Position numbers and translations under genes: made by a program. Below the pieces are notes generated by a model. The model did no database searches. It saw only the letters and a program-made list of their open reading frames with translations, and was not told the origin of the DNA. 64,000 bases of DNA from Lineus longissimus (taxonomy: Eukaryota; Nemertea; Pilidiophora; Heteronemertea; Lineidae), in assembly GCF_910592395.1 (NCBI RefSeq), contig NC_088320.1, forward strand, positions 5,084,001 to 5,148,000. Reading direction: 5' to 3'. Shown piece by piece: positions 49,858-59,702 of this stretch; position 1 is the stretch's first letter; the number at the start of each line of letters is the position of its first letter.

Positions 49858-50181
49858 TCAGTAATTGAGACTTCCCGCGGGATCGGACAATAACAAAGTG
49901 ATGGGAGGAGATGCGCCCTGTAGGTAGCCGATGAAACGATTTGCGCACTTGTCAGTTGCATTGGGTGAGGGGATGATTTGAGCGACGGGGCGCTGCGTGC
50001 GCATAGAGGCTCGGAACGAGGTCAGGTCTGCACGGAGCACTCCGTGGGCGAGTGTATTCGAGTGCGAGATGGGACTGAGGTTTGGACCAAAAATGTCCTC
50101 ATTAGTGTAGGTGGCAAATAAGTGGGCAGTGGTCATCCGAATGGGGCTAAACTTAAAAACCGGGCGGTAGCCGTTCCCCAA
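49858..50181 (-). CDS. GC-rich minus-strand frame, possible terminal exon
   Basis: A frame of about 107 codons ends in TGA at 49858, in one of the most GC- and CpG-rich stretches of the window; the plus strand here is closed by many stops. It includes TNEDIFGPNLSPISHSNTLA and a basic RASMRTQRPVAQ segment, with no membrane segment. A likely acceptor ends TTTTTAAGTTTAG near 50135. It could also be an exon remnant of a mobile gene. Family not recognised. Confidence 0.33.
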   Translation of the reverse strand: MGNGYRPVFKFSPIRMTTAHLFATYTNEDIFGPNLSPISHSNTLAHGVLRADLTSFRASMRTQRPVAQIIPSPNATDKCANRFIGYLQGASPPITLLLSDPAGSLNY

Positions 50182-51240
50182 AGGTCACCAAAACATATAC
50201 GTTGACATATATATGTTGACATATTGGGTAAAAATGGTCTTTAGAATATTAATAGCAAAAATTTTTTTTGACGCTCGCTTTCAACTACAGCCTAAAGAAC
50301 ACGATTCTAGTCTGCATGTTTGTTGGTAACAAATAATACTACATATTATTCCAAGACAGAAATTGTCAAGTCATTCGTTAATGTATTTCATATTGTTAAA
50401 ATTAACCATGCGGAAATTCCATGTTTCCGCCATTCTTCGTGGTAGGAGGATTGCAGCGTGACGTCACCCTGAAGCTTGTTGTGCGCGTTGTGAATGAAAT
50501 GTAACACGCAAACTCGAGTGAAAATTGATCTCAAAACACATTCAGATTCATCCCAGTGACAAGATGAAATAGCCAGCTCACAAAATAATCAGGGAGGTGT
50601 AGGCTAATTACAACTCGCTGCAATACTAAGCATGCTATATTTAGTGTACTAAACGTTTTTCTATTCAACAAATTCAAAGTTACGACCTTTCTTTATCCTC
50701 TTTGATGATTTTGATAGCGAGCTATAATCACGTCATCTGGCAATATTTCTTCAGCTTATAATTCAATATGTGTTCTTTTTCCAACAATTCTTTAAATTGA
50801 CGCATTGATTTCACGTCTTGGGCGATATTTATTACCAATTATGCAAAGGTTTTAAGATTTCATCATGTCATGAATTTCAAATAAGTGTTAATGTGGCAAG
50901 GCAACCTACACCGTGGCGGGGTTGAAAAAGTCGCAGATTACAAGGCCAGAATAAAATCTAAACAATTGCGCGGTCTTATTTCTAATAGATTCTCAAGGCG
51001 TCTTGTGCAATTCTAATAGTTTGAGTTTAATTAATCCTGACCGAATATATTATAGATTTATGAATAATATCGAAAACTCAAACATGGGCTTGTTGTAATG
51101 TGTAAATACTTCATTCTTTCACACCTTCTTGCACCCACACTGAGCCGACAATACCTTTTGCTTTGCGATTCCGCATGCGCTGAGGTTTCCCGAAAGTGCG
51201 TGACGTCAGGAAGTTCTCTCAACTGCAAATGACACTCACT

Positions 51241-51462
51241 TCAAAATGCGTTTTGAAGGCACTTTTCAAAGAAGTACCAATTGATGCTGTACACGACTGG
51301 AAAGGCCGCGATCTCCTCTGTCTTCAAGAACTCACTTAATTTATTTAGCAAATACAAGTCAGTAAATATCGCAGTATTCGCTCCAAGCACTTGAGACCAG
51401 ATAGGCTGAAAGCCTGAACTGCGACTCAAATATTCTGGCCAGGAATTATCAAATTTTCTCTT
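51241..51462 (-). CDS. Candidate exon or ORF, unidentified protein
   Basis: An open frame of 74 codons from just after a TAA at 51465 to TGA at 51241. It starts basic (RKRKFDNSWPEYLSR) and continues as a predicted helix (LLNKLSEFLKTEEIAAF). A consensus GTGAGT donor lies four bases past the stop, so a 3'UTR intron or a different coding frame over the last 80 nt is possible. No ATG in frame, hence an internal or terminal exon if real. Confidence 0.28.
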   Translation of the reverse strand, partial: KRKFDNSWPEYLSRSSGFQPIWSQVLGANTAIFTDLYLLNKLSEFLKTEEIAAFPVVYSINWYFFEKCLQNAF

Positions 51463-52312
51463 CCGTTATACGTCGTCTGTCAAGGTGATCCCGCGGGCCA
51501 TGGTGTGCTTTGTGAAAAAGCTGCCAGGGGCAGGATATGGGACACTAAACAAGGATCAAAGAGGTTAATACTCAAAGCTATCTAGTCAACAATAACCAGC
51601 AACGCCCCTCCTTTCTTTGATAGACATGATAGATACCTTCTCATTATAGTTGGTATTGTCATAAAGGAATCCTTCATGGTTGTCCTGCGCCATGTAGTCC
51701 AGTTCAGGCTAACCACGGCAAAATTTGTTTTCATGCAACAGTGCACGATGTACATAAGGTTGTACACTGAAGTTTGGTGGGATTTCGTCGCTCAGATTTC
51801 CTGTCGCGGGAATCGCCTTTCATTAGATGACGGAAGATCGATGTGAAAACAATCAGAGATCGGGTAATTGTTTTCCGCGATTGAGAAGGCAGCGCGCCAC
51901 TGCTGGTCAATCGATCTCTAGAAGAGTGTCCTGATTCTGAAAGCGACTAGGGGTATATATTATTGACACACGTTGTTATGTTACCTTAATTGATATCTGG
52001 TAATTTGTCGATGGCTATCCGCCGTTTTGATATATGATCAAAGGGTTGGTCATTTTTTTAAGGCGGTACGCCGTTCGTTCACATATATTTACTGTGGTCC
52101 AGCTATGTCTAGATATATTCTAATTCCTGCGCCCCTGGCCGGCGTCGCCACTAGTGGAAAGAGATATCCATGTACAAGTATATATTCAGACTGTTGCTTT
52201 ATCTTACAATGACCTTGTATCTTTTTACAAGTGTCATGTTTGACCAAGTTCGCATCCTATTTTGATAGTGGCATTGATACAGAAAATCAATATCTGTGGC
52301 ATGTGAAATAAT

Positions 52313-52488
52313 TACAGTGGAACCTCCCTTAGTGGACACCTCTCTATTAAGGTTAACCTCTCTAGTAAGGACATTAGCTTTGGTCCCAAATTGGATGTTT
52401 CTATTCAATTTGATCTCTCAGGGCACCTCTCTAGTAAAGACAGCACTTGTCAGTCATGAGGGTGTCTTAACAGAGAGGTTCTACTGTA
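52313..52488 (+). mobile_element. MITE family 4, copy 1 (TA-flanked)
   Basis: 176 bp from TACAGTGGAACCTC to GAGGTTCTACTGTA, including repeated CCTCTCTAGTAAGGAC motifs. TA at both ends suggests a Tc1/mariner-type target site. Confidence 0.7.
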
Positions 52489-53092
52489 TATTATTTTTAA
52501 GTTTGATGAAATGGACTTAAAGCTGGTTGGTCAAATGTCTCTCTCTTGACCAGGAGTTAAGCTATCTTCCTTCAAAATCTACCTTTTTGTAACCCAACGA
52601 AGATCATTCAAGCGTCAGCATATTCCCTCAACACCTAGCTTAACTTCACAGTGGGACCAAAGTCGGCGGCTAACATCAAAAGACGAGAAGTTGTGAACAC
52701 GAGGCAACATCGACAAAACAGTTAACGAAAATCGTTTATCAGTCAATTGAAGAAAATGAAAAAGACTATCTTGAATACATTTGTAGGCGTACTGTCTCGT
52801 TCCCAAAATCCTCGTGACATAATATTGTATCGGTAGGGCCTATGCCAGCAAAGGCAAAGAAACGTGTACAAAATGTACGTGTAGCCATTACGAATATTTT
52901 TAGGTGCTCAATTCCAACAGGATACAGGAGGGTTAATTCGACCCGTCAGCTTTAAGCCTACCATGGGAATATCACATGAGCCATTAATCGTTTTCATTCT
53001 AATCAAAACTTTCAGTAAACACTGTGACAATGAATAAAACGAGTATAGAAGCCCGTGTTGGTTATCTTATCATCGACCACTGCCAAGTCAAC

Positions 53093-53147
53093 ATGAGCAC
53101 GTTAGTCGTCGTTTTCCTTTTTGGTGTAGTGGTATTGGGTGCTCAGG
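53093..53147 (+). CDS. Secreted cysteine-rich precursor, exon 1 (signal peptide)
   Basis: First coding exon of a three-exon gene (53093-54539). The ATG is followed by a short, strongly hydrophobic signal sequence (STLVVVFLFGVVVLGAQ), after which a strong donor (G|GTAAGG) interrupts a codon in phase 1. A weak TATA-like TATAGAA lies about 45 bp upstream of the ATG. No in-frame continuation exists past the donor. The product is therefore predicted to enter the secretory pathway. The start was chosen because it is the only ATG giving a signal peptide in phase with exons 2 and 3. Confidence 0.75.
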
Positions 53148-53725
53148 GTAAGGTCGAGTCATTCGTATATCATCAGTGATTTCCCTTGGCCAAGACACTT
53201 ACGGGCCATGTCCACAGTTACCGCCATGATCCGTTTTTTCTATGGTGCACCTTGTATATGCCTCTTGACAACTGTTAATACATGTTATATTGATATTCTA
53301 GAACATCGTCGTAAAAGTTGTCTACTTGACATATAGAGAAAAAGCAGTGCCATATAAAATCTCAGTTTTATGCAGAATAGGGGAATACGGGATTACAACG
53401 CCATTTATATCATGTATTATCCCAGCACCTTGAAAATTGAGAACTGGTCACAAAATTTACCTAAATTTGTAAGCATCCCCATGACGTAGCTCGCGCCAAT
53501 ACTACTGCGGATATCCCCTCACGAGCTAGGCCGCAGGCAGTCGGACTCTTAAACCATTTTAACTAGCAATCCGGCAAATGCGCCTGGTAACGTTCTTCTT
53601 ATGAGTTCAACTGAAGTTGTTTAATACGAGGTTACTGTTGTTCTGTCTCAAAGCTAGAGTCGAAAAGTCATCAAACCTCTCTATCGTATTGTGAATGCTG
53701 GGATTCAATTCCGAGATTCAAGCAG

Positions 53726-53920
53726 AAAATCACGAAGACAATATCTACGTCGATCTACACAAATGCTTGTCTGACGTAGTGAGTGAAAGTATACACACGA
53801 GAATGTATTGTTCCCTTCCAGCGGCCCCTCCTCGCAAAACACATTGTTTGATGCACTGTGAATTTGGTTTCGCGAAATTCAGCAATGGTGATCTGATGTG
53901 CAAATGCAGACCATATCCCA
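53726..53920 (+). CDS. Secreted cysteine-rich precursor, exon 2 (six-cysteine block)
   Basis: Starts in phase 1, matching exon 1, after a tandem AAGCAG acceptor. Use of the first AG (exon from 53723) adds one Ala without changing the frame. The exon encodes an acidic stretch and then six cysteines spaced C-x14-C-x11-C-x3-C-x13-C-x-C, including THCLMHC and LMCKC. CxxxC followed by CxC is the core of cysteine-stabilised alpha-beta peptides (defensins and related host-defence or venom peptides), but the usual extra cysteine between the two motifs is missing, so membership is only an inference. The exon ends CGPYP-type (Arg-Pro-Tyr-Pro) with donor A|GTAAGT, phase 1. The intron that follows carries a partial copy of the family-1 MITE. 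Confidence 0.75.
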
Positions 53921-54172
53921 GTAAGTACGTTTCATCACGAATGTAAAGTCTAGCACTTCCTAAGCACACACTCGGGCAAAAATGTCCATGCATGGATCTA
54001 CATGTATGGCGGCGATTGATCATCAACGTTCTATCCATGGGTATGGACACTTTTGCCTGTGCATTAGAGTCAACACCTACTTGTAGTCTTACGAGAGCAA
54101 GAGCATCTGTGGTGCTTGGTCCGTTTTGATGGCCTGAATGTCAAAACTCATAGAATTTATGCTAATATCTGA

Positions 54173-54360
54173 CATTACGTTTACAGGCCCCCTTGGAACC
54201 AAATTCGAACAATTCAGTTCCTCGTAAGATTTGGGCCTATTGTTCCGTGAGCCTAATCCCTGAACAGACAGTCGAGCATTACAATGGGGTATCAGCTCTC
54301 AGACAATGGGCGAGTGAGATCAAACAAAGGATAGCGCGCGGTATGACCAACAGATGTGAA
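54173..54360 (-). mobile_element. MITE family 1, copy D (half element in an intron)
   Basis: Starts CATTACGTTTACAGGCCC and matches about 190 bp of copy B in reverse. It lies wholly inside intron 2 of the cysteine-rich gene (53921-54438), about 80 bp upstream of exon 3. Confidence 0.75.
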
Positions 54361-54438
54361 ACTGACGAAGATGGGCAGTGAAGTATGTGATAGAGATTAT
54401 TATTCCACTTACATTTTTCACTTAAATTTTCTTTCCAG

Positions 54439-54539
54439 TCGCGAAAAGATCTGGATTTACAATCGTTGAACAGATGTGCGAAAAGTACTGCCAAAATACC
54501 GTCAATCCCGACGACTGGTGTCTCAGCAACTGCTACTGA
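54439..54539 (+). CDS. Secreted cysteine-rich precursor, exon 3 (KR site and four-cysteine tail)
   Basis: A good acceptor (TTTTCTTTCCAG) leads into phase 1, matching exon 2. The exon encodes an Ala-Lys-Arg dibasic site and then a 28-residue tail with C-x3-C-x9-C-x3-C and a final Tyr before TGA. KR is the usual prohormone-convertase site, so the tail could be released as a separate peptide. CxxxC-x9-CxxxC is the spacing of a disulfide-pinned helical hairpin (inference). AATAAA at 54684-54689, about 145 bp after the stop, fits a polyadenylation signal. The full precursor is about 116 residues with ten cysteines. No family is recognised; it could be a hormone, antimicrobial or venom-type peptide. 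Confidence 0.75.
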
Positions 54540-54683
54540 TGATCGAGTCCTCGACACCATAGTTAATTTAATGGGGGAATATAGACAAGAGCTGGGGTCT
54601 TAGTATACTGGCATCCGGCTGCAAGCTGCTACAATGTACATATCCGCGCCTCTTATTTCCTGTGAATGGCGAAAATCCTTTGA

Positions 54684-54689
54684 AATAAA
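54684..54689 (+). terminator. Polyadenylation signal of the cysteine-rich gene
   Basis: Canonical AATAAA about 145 bp downstream of the TGA at 54539, inside an A-rich stretch. Its distance and strand fit the 3' end of the three-exon gene. Confidence 0.55.
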
Positions 54690-55483
54690 AAAAGAGAAAT
54701 TCACTCGATTTTCATTTTGACTGATTATAAAATTCCTTTCGACCTTCCTAATCAATTTGATTTTGTGAAAATGCACACAGTAAAAAAGGTTGTTGGTAGC
54801 CCTGGCCAGAGCTGTGATAGTAAAGAGCCCTTTATTCGGCGTTCAGATTGACACGGACGGTGGGCTTTCCAAAACGGCAGAGAGGCCTTATAAAGTAGGA
54901 AGAGGAAGACAAGACGAATTCGTCACAGTGTTATTAGAACAATTTATTGTGGTGAGAATGGCAATGTCTAGAGGAGCCTTGAGGAAGCAAAGAGAAAACT
55001 CACTTAAAGAGCCGCTGTGACCTAGTGGCTCTAACTCAAGGCTAGAGGTTAAAAAGTAACTGGCTCGACTTCCCCCACTCTCCTTCCCCTCGGCACGAAA
55101 GCAAGGTATCTTTGTCGAACCTGCCTTACTCCATCTGGTTGAAACGAATGGTAGTATAGAAACTGAACTGGAGACAACGTCACAACCTTGGCGATAGATC
55201 GAAACCATCTGGAGGCGTGGAAACGCTGCTTCCATCTGCAAAAATGTGATGTAACTATAACCTCTTGTCTGGCCTCGCAGCCATTATCAGAATCTTCTAA
55301 ATGGAAAAAATTCATAAACATCATAACAATCAGTAAGGCTTTCGGTTAATCAGCAAGTAATCAGTTCAATAGAGTTTGATGATGTTTTATCTGGGTTTTT
55401 AAAAAATCTTTCTAACCTCCCTGCCACCGCTAACTACATCTTTACATGATGCGTTTGTTTTTAATTCTACTGTCTGCGCGCAT

Positions 55484-55653
55484 ATGGCGCAGTCTGAGAA
55501 TATTTGGCAAGAGATCAGCAGCCCCCGGGTGCGCTCCTTCCCCGGGGAGTCATTCGTAGGATTTAGTATAACGCTGAATATGATAATCAATGTCGGAAAG
55601 AACATTCCGCTACACATCAAATATGCATTTTCTAATTCAACATGCCATACACG
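55484..55653 (+). CDS. Candidate start exon cut by a MITE
   Basis: ATG opens a frame starting MAQSENIWQEISSPRVRSF and continuing with beta-rich, hydrophobic sequence until it runs into a TA-flanked family-4 element at 55654. No clean donor precedes the element. The minus strand is also open with a hydrophobic segment. It may be a broken exon or chance. Confidence 0.18.
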
Positions 55654-55835
55654 TACAATAGAACTTGCTATTGAGGACACCCTTGGGGCTGACATATAAT
55701 GTCCTTGTTCGAAAGGTGTCCTGATAACAGAGGTCAATTTGAATGAAATTGACAGGTTGGGGGACCAAAACCAGTGCCCTTATTGGAGAGGGTATCCTTG
55801 ATAGAGAGGTGTCCGCTAAGCGAGGTTCCACTGTA
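55654..55835 (-). mobile_element. MITE family 4, copy 2 (TA-flanked)
   Basis: 182 bp from TACAATAGAACTTG to GAGGTTCCACTGTA; same family as 52313-52488 in the opposite orientation. Abuts a possible exon at 55484-55653. Confidence 0.7.
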
Positions 55836-56244
55836 CATACTAGTCTTTAAACGATTTTATTTAGTCTAATTTAATGAGCTTACTATATCATATTTTCGAG
55901 GATATGAGTAAACAACAAGAGAGAGAGAGAGCTGTTAGCAGAAGGAATATTGCGCGTGTCATCCTTCAGCATTGAAAATATATATTGTTTGTTCCGACTT
56001 GTAGGAAACGGCAATTCCTTGCTTATCCGGGTTCCTTAAGTTTTTGGGTCGGATTTTGGAATATCTTTGAATGGCGTACTATATGAGTTACTTACACATG
56101 CAGCCGTACAGAGGGGATTTATCTGCAATTATTGGGTAAGTTGTGTAAATTCAATATCATCTTATTCAATTGGATTAAAATCTACACCGCTAAGTATTTA
56201 CCTCAAGTAAATCAAATAGCAAAATATTATAGGATATAGCTTAG

Positions 56245-56458
56245 ACTCATAGAAAAAAGAATTTCGAGTTTTTTGAAAACCTTAAAAAGTTTTCCGGCAA
56301 ATACAAATATGCAGACCCCGTAGTGGTTATTCAGAGTCTCCAAAACCTTTGGTGGAGGTTTTCATTTTGCTCAATAAAGTTCGAAGGGCCGATATTTGTG
56401 TTGACCGAAAAAAACTGAAATCTTTTTCGAAAACTTTAAACCTTTATTTCTAAGAAAG
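56245..56458 (+). mobile_element. MITE family 3, copy 2 (diverged)
   Basis: Left end ACTCATAGAAAAAAG is degraded; right end TTTATTTCTAAGAAAGT and the ATATTTGTGTTG(G/A)CCGA block match the copy at 47262. Confidence 0.6.
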
Positions 56459-57040
56459 TACACAGGGTGCATCTCACCAAGTCAAATTTAAGTAAAACAG
56501 AATGATGTTCAGTTGTAAATCACCCTAATTCCTTTCACTTTTCGTCCCGGAGTTCTATACCGTGTCTTATGAAGAAAGTGATAAACTATCTTCAATTCTG
56601 GGTGGGAAATAGTATTCTCGCGCCAAGAGTTTCCCATCGATTGATGCATTGATACCTAGTGCCTTGCAACATACGCGTGCAGAGAATTAACCAGATGAAA
56701 TGTGGAGTCAAAACAAACAAAGAACCAATGATCCGCTCTCGGGTAACATTCGAAGTGAAAATAGCCTCGAATTTATTTTCGTTATCGAGATGAAAGATTG
56801 AAGTGAAATAGCGCGGTTTTTGTGGTTTGGATGAATCATTGGCTTAATTGGCAAGGTGTGGATGGTCCGGCCAAGTTGATGCTGGGTCTTGGGCAAAAAA
56901 CCGAGGTTATAGCGGGCGACGTGCGGTAGGCCACACTGCTTCATGATGAGGCTGCGGATCTACATACACGCCACTGTTCTATGTAATGTGGCATGTTCAT
57001 TGTTTCGTGTTTTGACCTGTGAAGCGCCACACACAAAATG

Positions 57041-57080
57041 GACCTTGGTTGGCTCATTTGGACCTTGGTTGGCTCATTTG
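57041..57080 (+). repeat. 20-bp tandem duplication
   Basis: GACCTTGGTTGGCTCATTTG occurs twice back to back with no mismatch, a recent slippage or duplication event. Confidence 0.85.
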
Positions 57081-57994
57081 AAGTTCCTATTGTTGTACCA
57101 GGGAACTCGCTATGGACAGGATTCCTTTTTTGCTACTTGTCAACTGTTGTCCATTACACGCCCATGTCCAGCATTGTGCTCTAGTGGAACAGAGGATAAC
57201 CGAGTAGTACGCTGGGAGGGGAAGAAGAAGAAGGCGAACGTACGGAACACTTTCATAGGAGGCACATTTAACCGTAGCAAAAAATATACAGTAGTTTGGT
57301 GTATGGCTTCAATCTGGGTTGCGCAAGATAAATATTTTATGGCATTTTTTTAACACAAACTAAAAATGTCCAAAAAATTCGTGGTTCAAATCGACGTGAC
57401 TAATTGCAATTCTACATCGTGTAAACCGTAAAAAATTCTGACATTCCTTTGCTTAGACATCTATCGTGCCCGTACCATAGTGAACCTAACAAATGTCGAT
57501 TGCTTGAGACTACTACAGGTATATAAAGAACGCGGCATCTCAGAATAACTGCAAAATCTATCTCAACGTTATCCTCGTTCTAAAGGTTTTAAAATTCGGC
57601 ATAGAAACGCAATTTGCAATGCATAAGACTCCCTTGGGGCGAGCTCCTGTCGATTATTTCCCGACAAATCTTTCAGTTACGAAGATAACCGCATCATAAC
57701 GGGAAAGGTCAAGTGAGTTGAAAAATACCGCCGCCCACATTGCAGATAATGTTCAACCTGCTGTAGCCGGGCGTAGTTCTTCTCTTAGTTTACCATCTTG
57801 TGTCAGGTTGGCTGGAGTGTGGCTTTGGAGGGATATTTGATTGCGTCTTGGCGGATTTCGGTGTTGGAAGTTAGACAACTAGGATTATAAGATGCCGCAA
57901 GGAGCACGTCCAAGAGGGTAAGATACTACTGTCTAGCTGGAGAGTAGTTCTCAAAATATAACCAGTTGGTAAAATGTTACTTCGGATATTTATT

Positions 57995-58439
57995 CATTTC
58001 GTTTACAGCCCCTTGAAGATAAAACCATTCGTACAGCTCTCAAAACACCTTTTGAAGCGGTACGAATTATCAAGACTTTGTCTTACAATCTTCAGACAAG
58101 CAAATCAGTTGTGTGATCGTCCAGTCACGAAAGAAAAAAAAGTACAGCGTTTTGCTGCGATGCTTTGGGAAATTAGACAGTTTGCCTACAAGGTATTTTC
58201 TAACAAATAGCTTTAAAAAAATTTTAATTGGCTGAAAAATTGTAATTATTAGAAGGCCAATACGTCACATCATCGCGCGCTGTCCATTGTTTGAACCAAC
58301 CCGCCCATTGTCCGAGAGCTGATACCTCATTGTAATGCTCGGCTAGCTGTTCAGGGATTACGCTCACGGAACAATAGGCCCAATCTTTGAAGGACCTCAA
58401 TTGTTCGAATTTGGTTCTTAGCGGCCTGCAAACATAATG
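57995..58439 (+). mobile_element. MITE family 1, copy E (full length)
   Basis: 445 bp, bounded by TTCGTTTACAGCCCC and GGCCTGCAAACATAATG; colinear with copy B. No coding. Confidence 0.8.
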
Positions 58440-59634
58440 TCGAAATACCAGGGTATGTGCAATATTAGTGCAACAATGCATTTTGCAATTGCTGCTGGAA
58501 TGATATACAAATATTAAGTTGCGCGGCCGATTTGCTGTGAAATAGACGAAAGTGTTCTAAAGGGTATTTCTGAGTCAATCTCTCTTCAAAAATCAACTAG
58601 ATCATTCACACTGAACCCGATTGCAGGGGCGTACATGAGTTAGCTTTCAGTCGAGGGGGGCGGCAAAATGACACTTTCTGAAATTTTTCGGCCAAAATCA
58701 TGGTCAAAAGCACTTTTTTTGTGACTTCTGGTTTCATAGGTTTCATTATACAAGCTCTAAATCCGGGGAACGAAGTATTCCTAGTTGCCTATCTCGAGCA
58801 GTTAGGCCAATAAAGGTCTTTTATGGTCCTCTGAATACCAATTCCGACTCTGGCAGGTTCAGGCTTATGCTAGTCTATTGCAAACAACCAAGATATTGCC
58901 AATGCTTTTTTTAGATCATAAAGCATCAGTTCTTATCGTGACGGCGCTTCCACTATCACCACGTACAGGCTGTAAATGAGGCCACAGCTAGTTAAAATTG
59001 GAGAGAAAAACAGATTCTCGTCCTCGCCCTTCCAATTTTGGCCACCGCCGCTGCCTTGGAACTATTTTTGTTCTCTATTTCACATTTTGCCACAACTTCA
59101 TTACGTTTTACATCAGAACACTTACATGAATGCGCAGCCCGTGCTCTAGTTAAAAAGCCGCCAAGACCCAAACACTAAACTCGATCCACCGCATTTTTAA
59201 CATGACTTGATTCAAACCATACCGTGGAAGTTTTTCTGACAAATTTAGCGTAATGTCGAAGGAAGTCTGGTAAACTGCTTGAGAACATAGTTTCACCGGT
59301 TGAATAAAAAACGGACTGCGGTGTTGATATGCCTGGCGGTTGCCCTGTAGCAGTGTTCGAAAAAAAGGTTCTGTCAGGTACTCGATAGGTGGAAGCATGT
59401 CATCGTTCAGAATGTTAACCATTCTGCTGCTGGGAGATTCCGAATAATGAATCTCAGGCAAAGCAATTGTAATCTCCGCAAAGATTACCACAAACGCATT
59501 CCAAGATGCGAGTGATTTGTTTTGCAGCAAGAAAAATTCTATCCAGTGCAAGTCGATGGGCAACTGATATATTTCTCTGGTCCAGTCTTCTTCTTCTTCT
59601 CCTCCTCCTCCTCTTCCTTTCCATCCTTTTCCGG

Positions 59635-59702
<68 letters not shown>

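Noticed and set aside
53745-54050. 101-codon minus frame
   Set aside because: Shadow of exon 2 of the cysteine-rich gene.
56943-57353. 136-codon plus frame
   Set aside because: Contains a recent 20-bp tandem duplication and a lysine run; composition is not protein-like.
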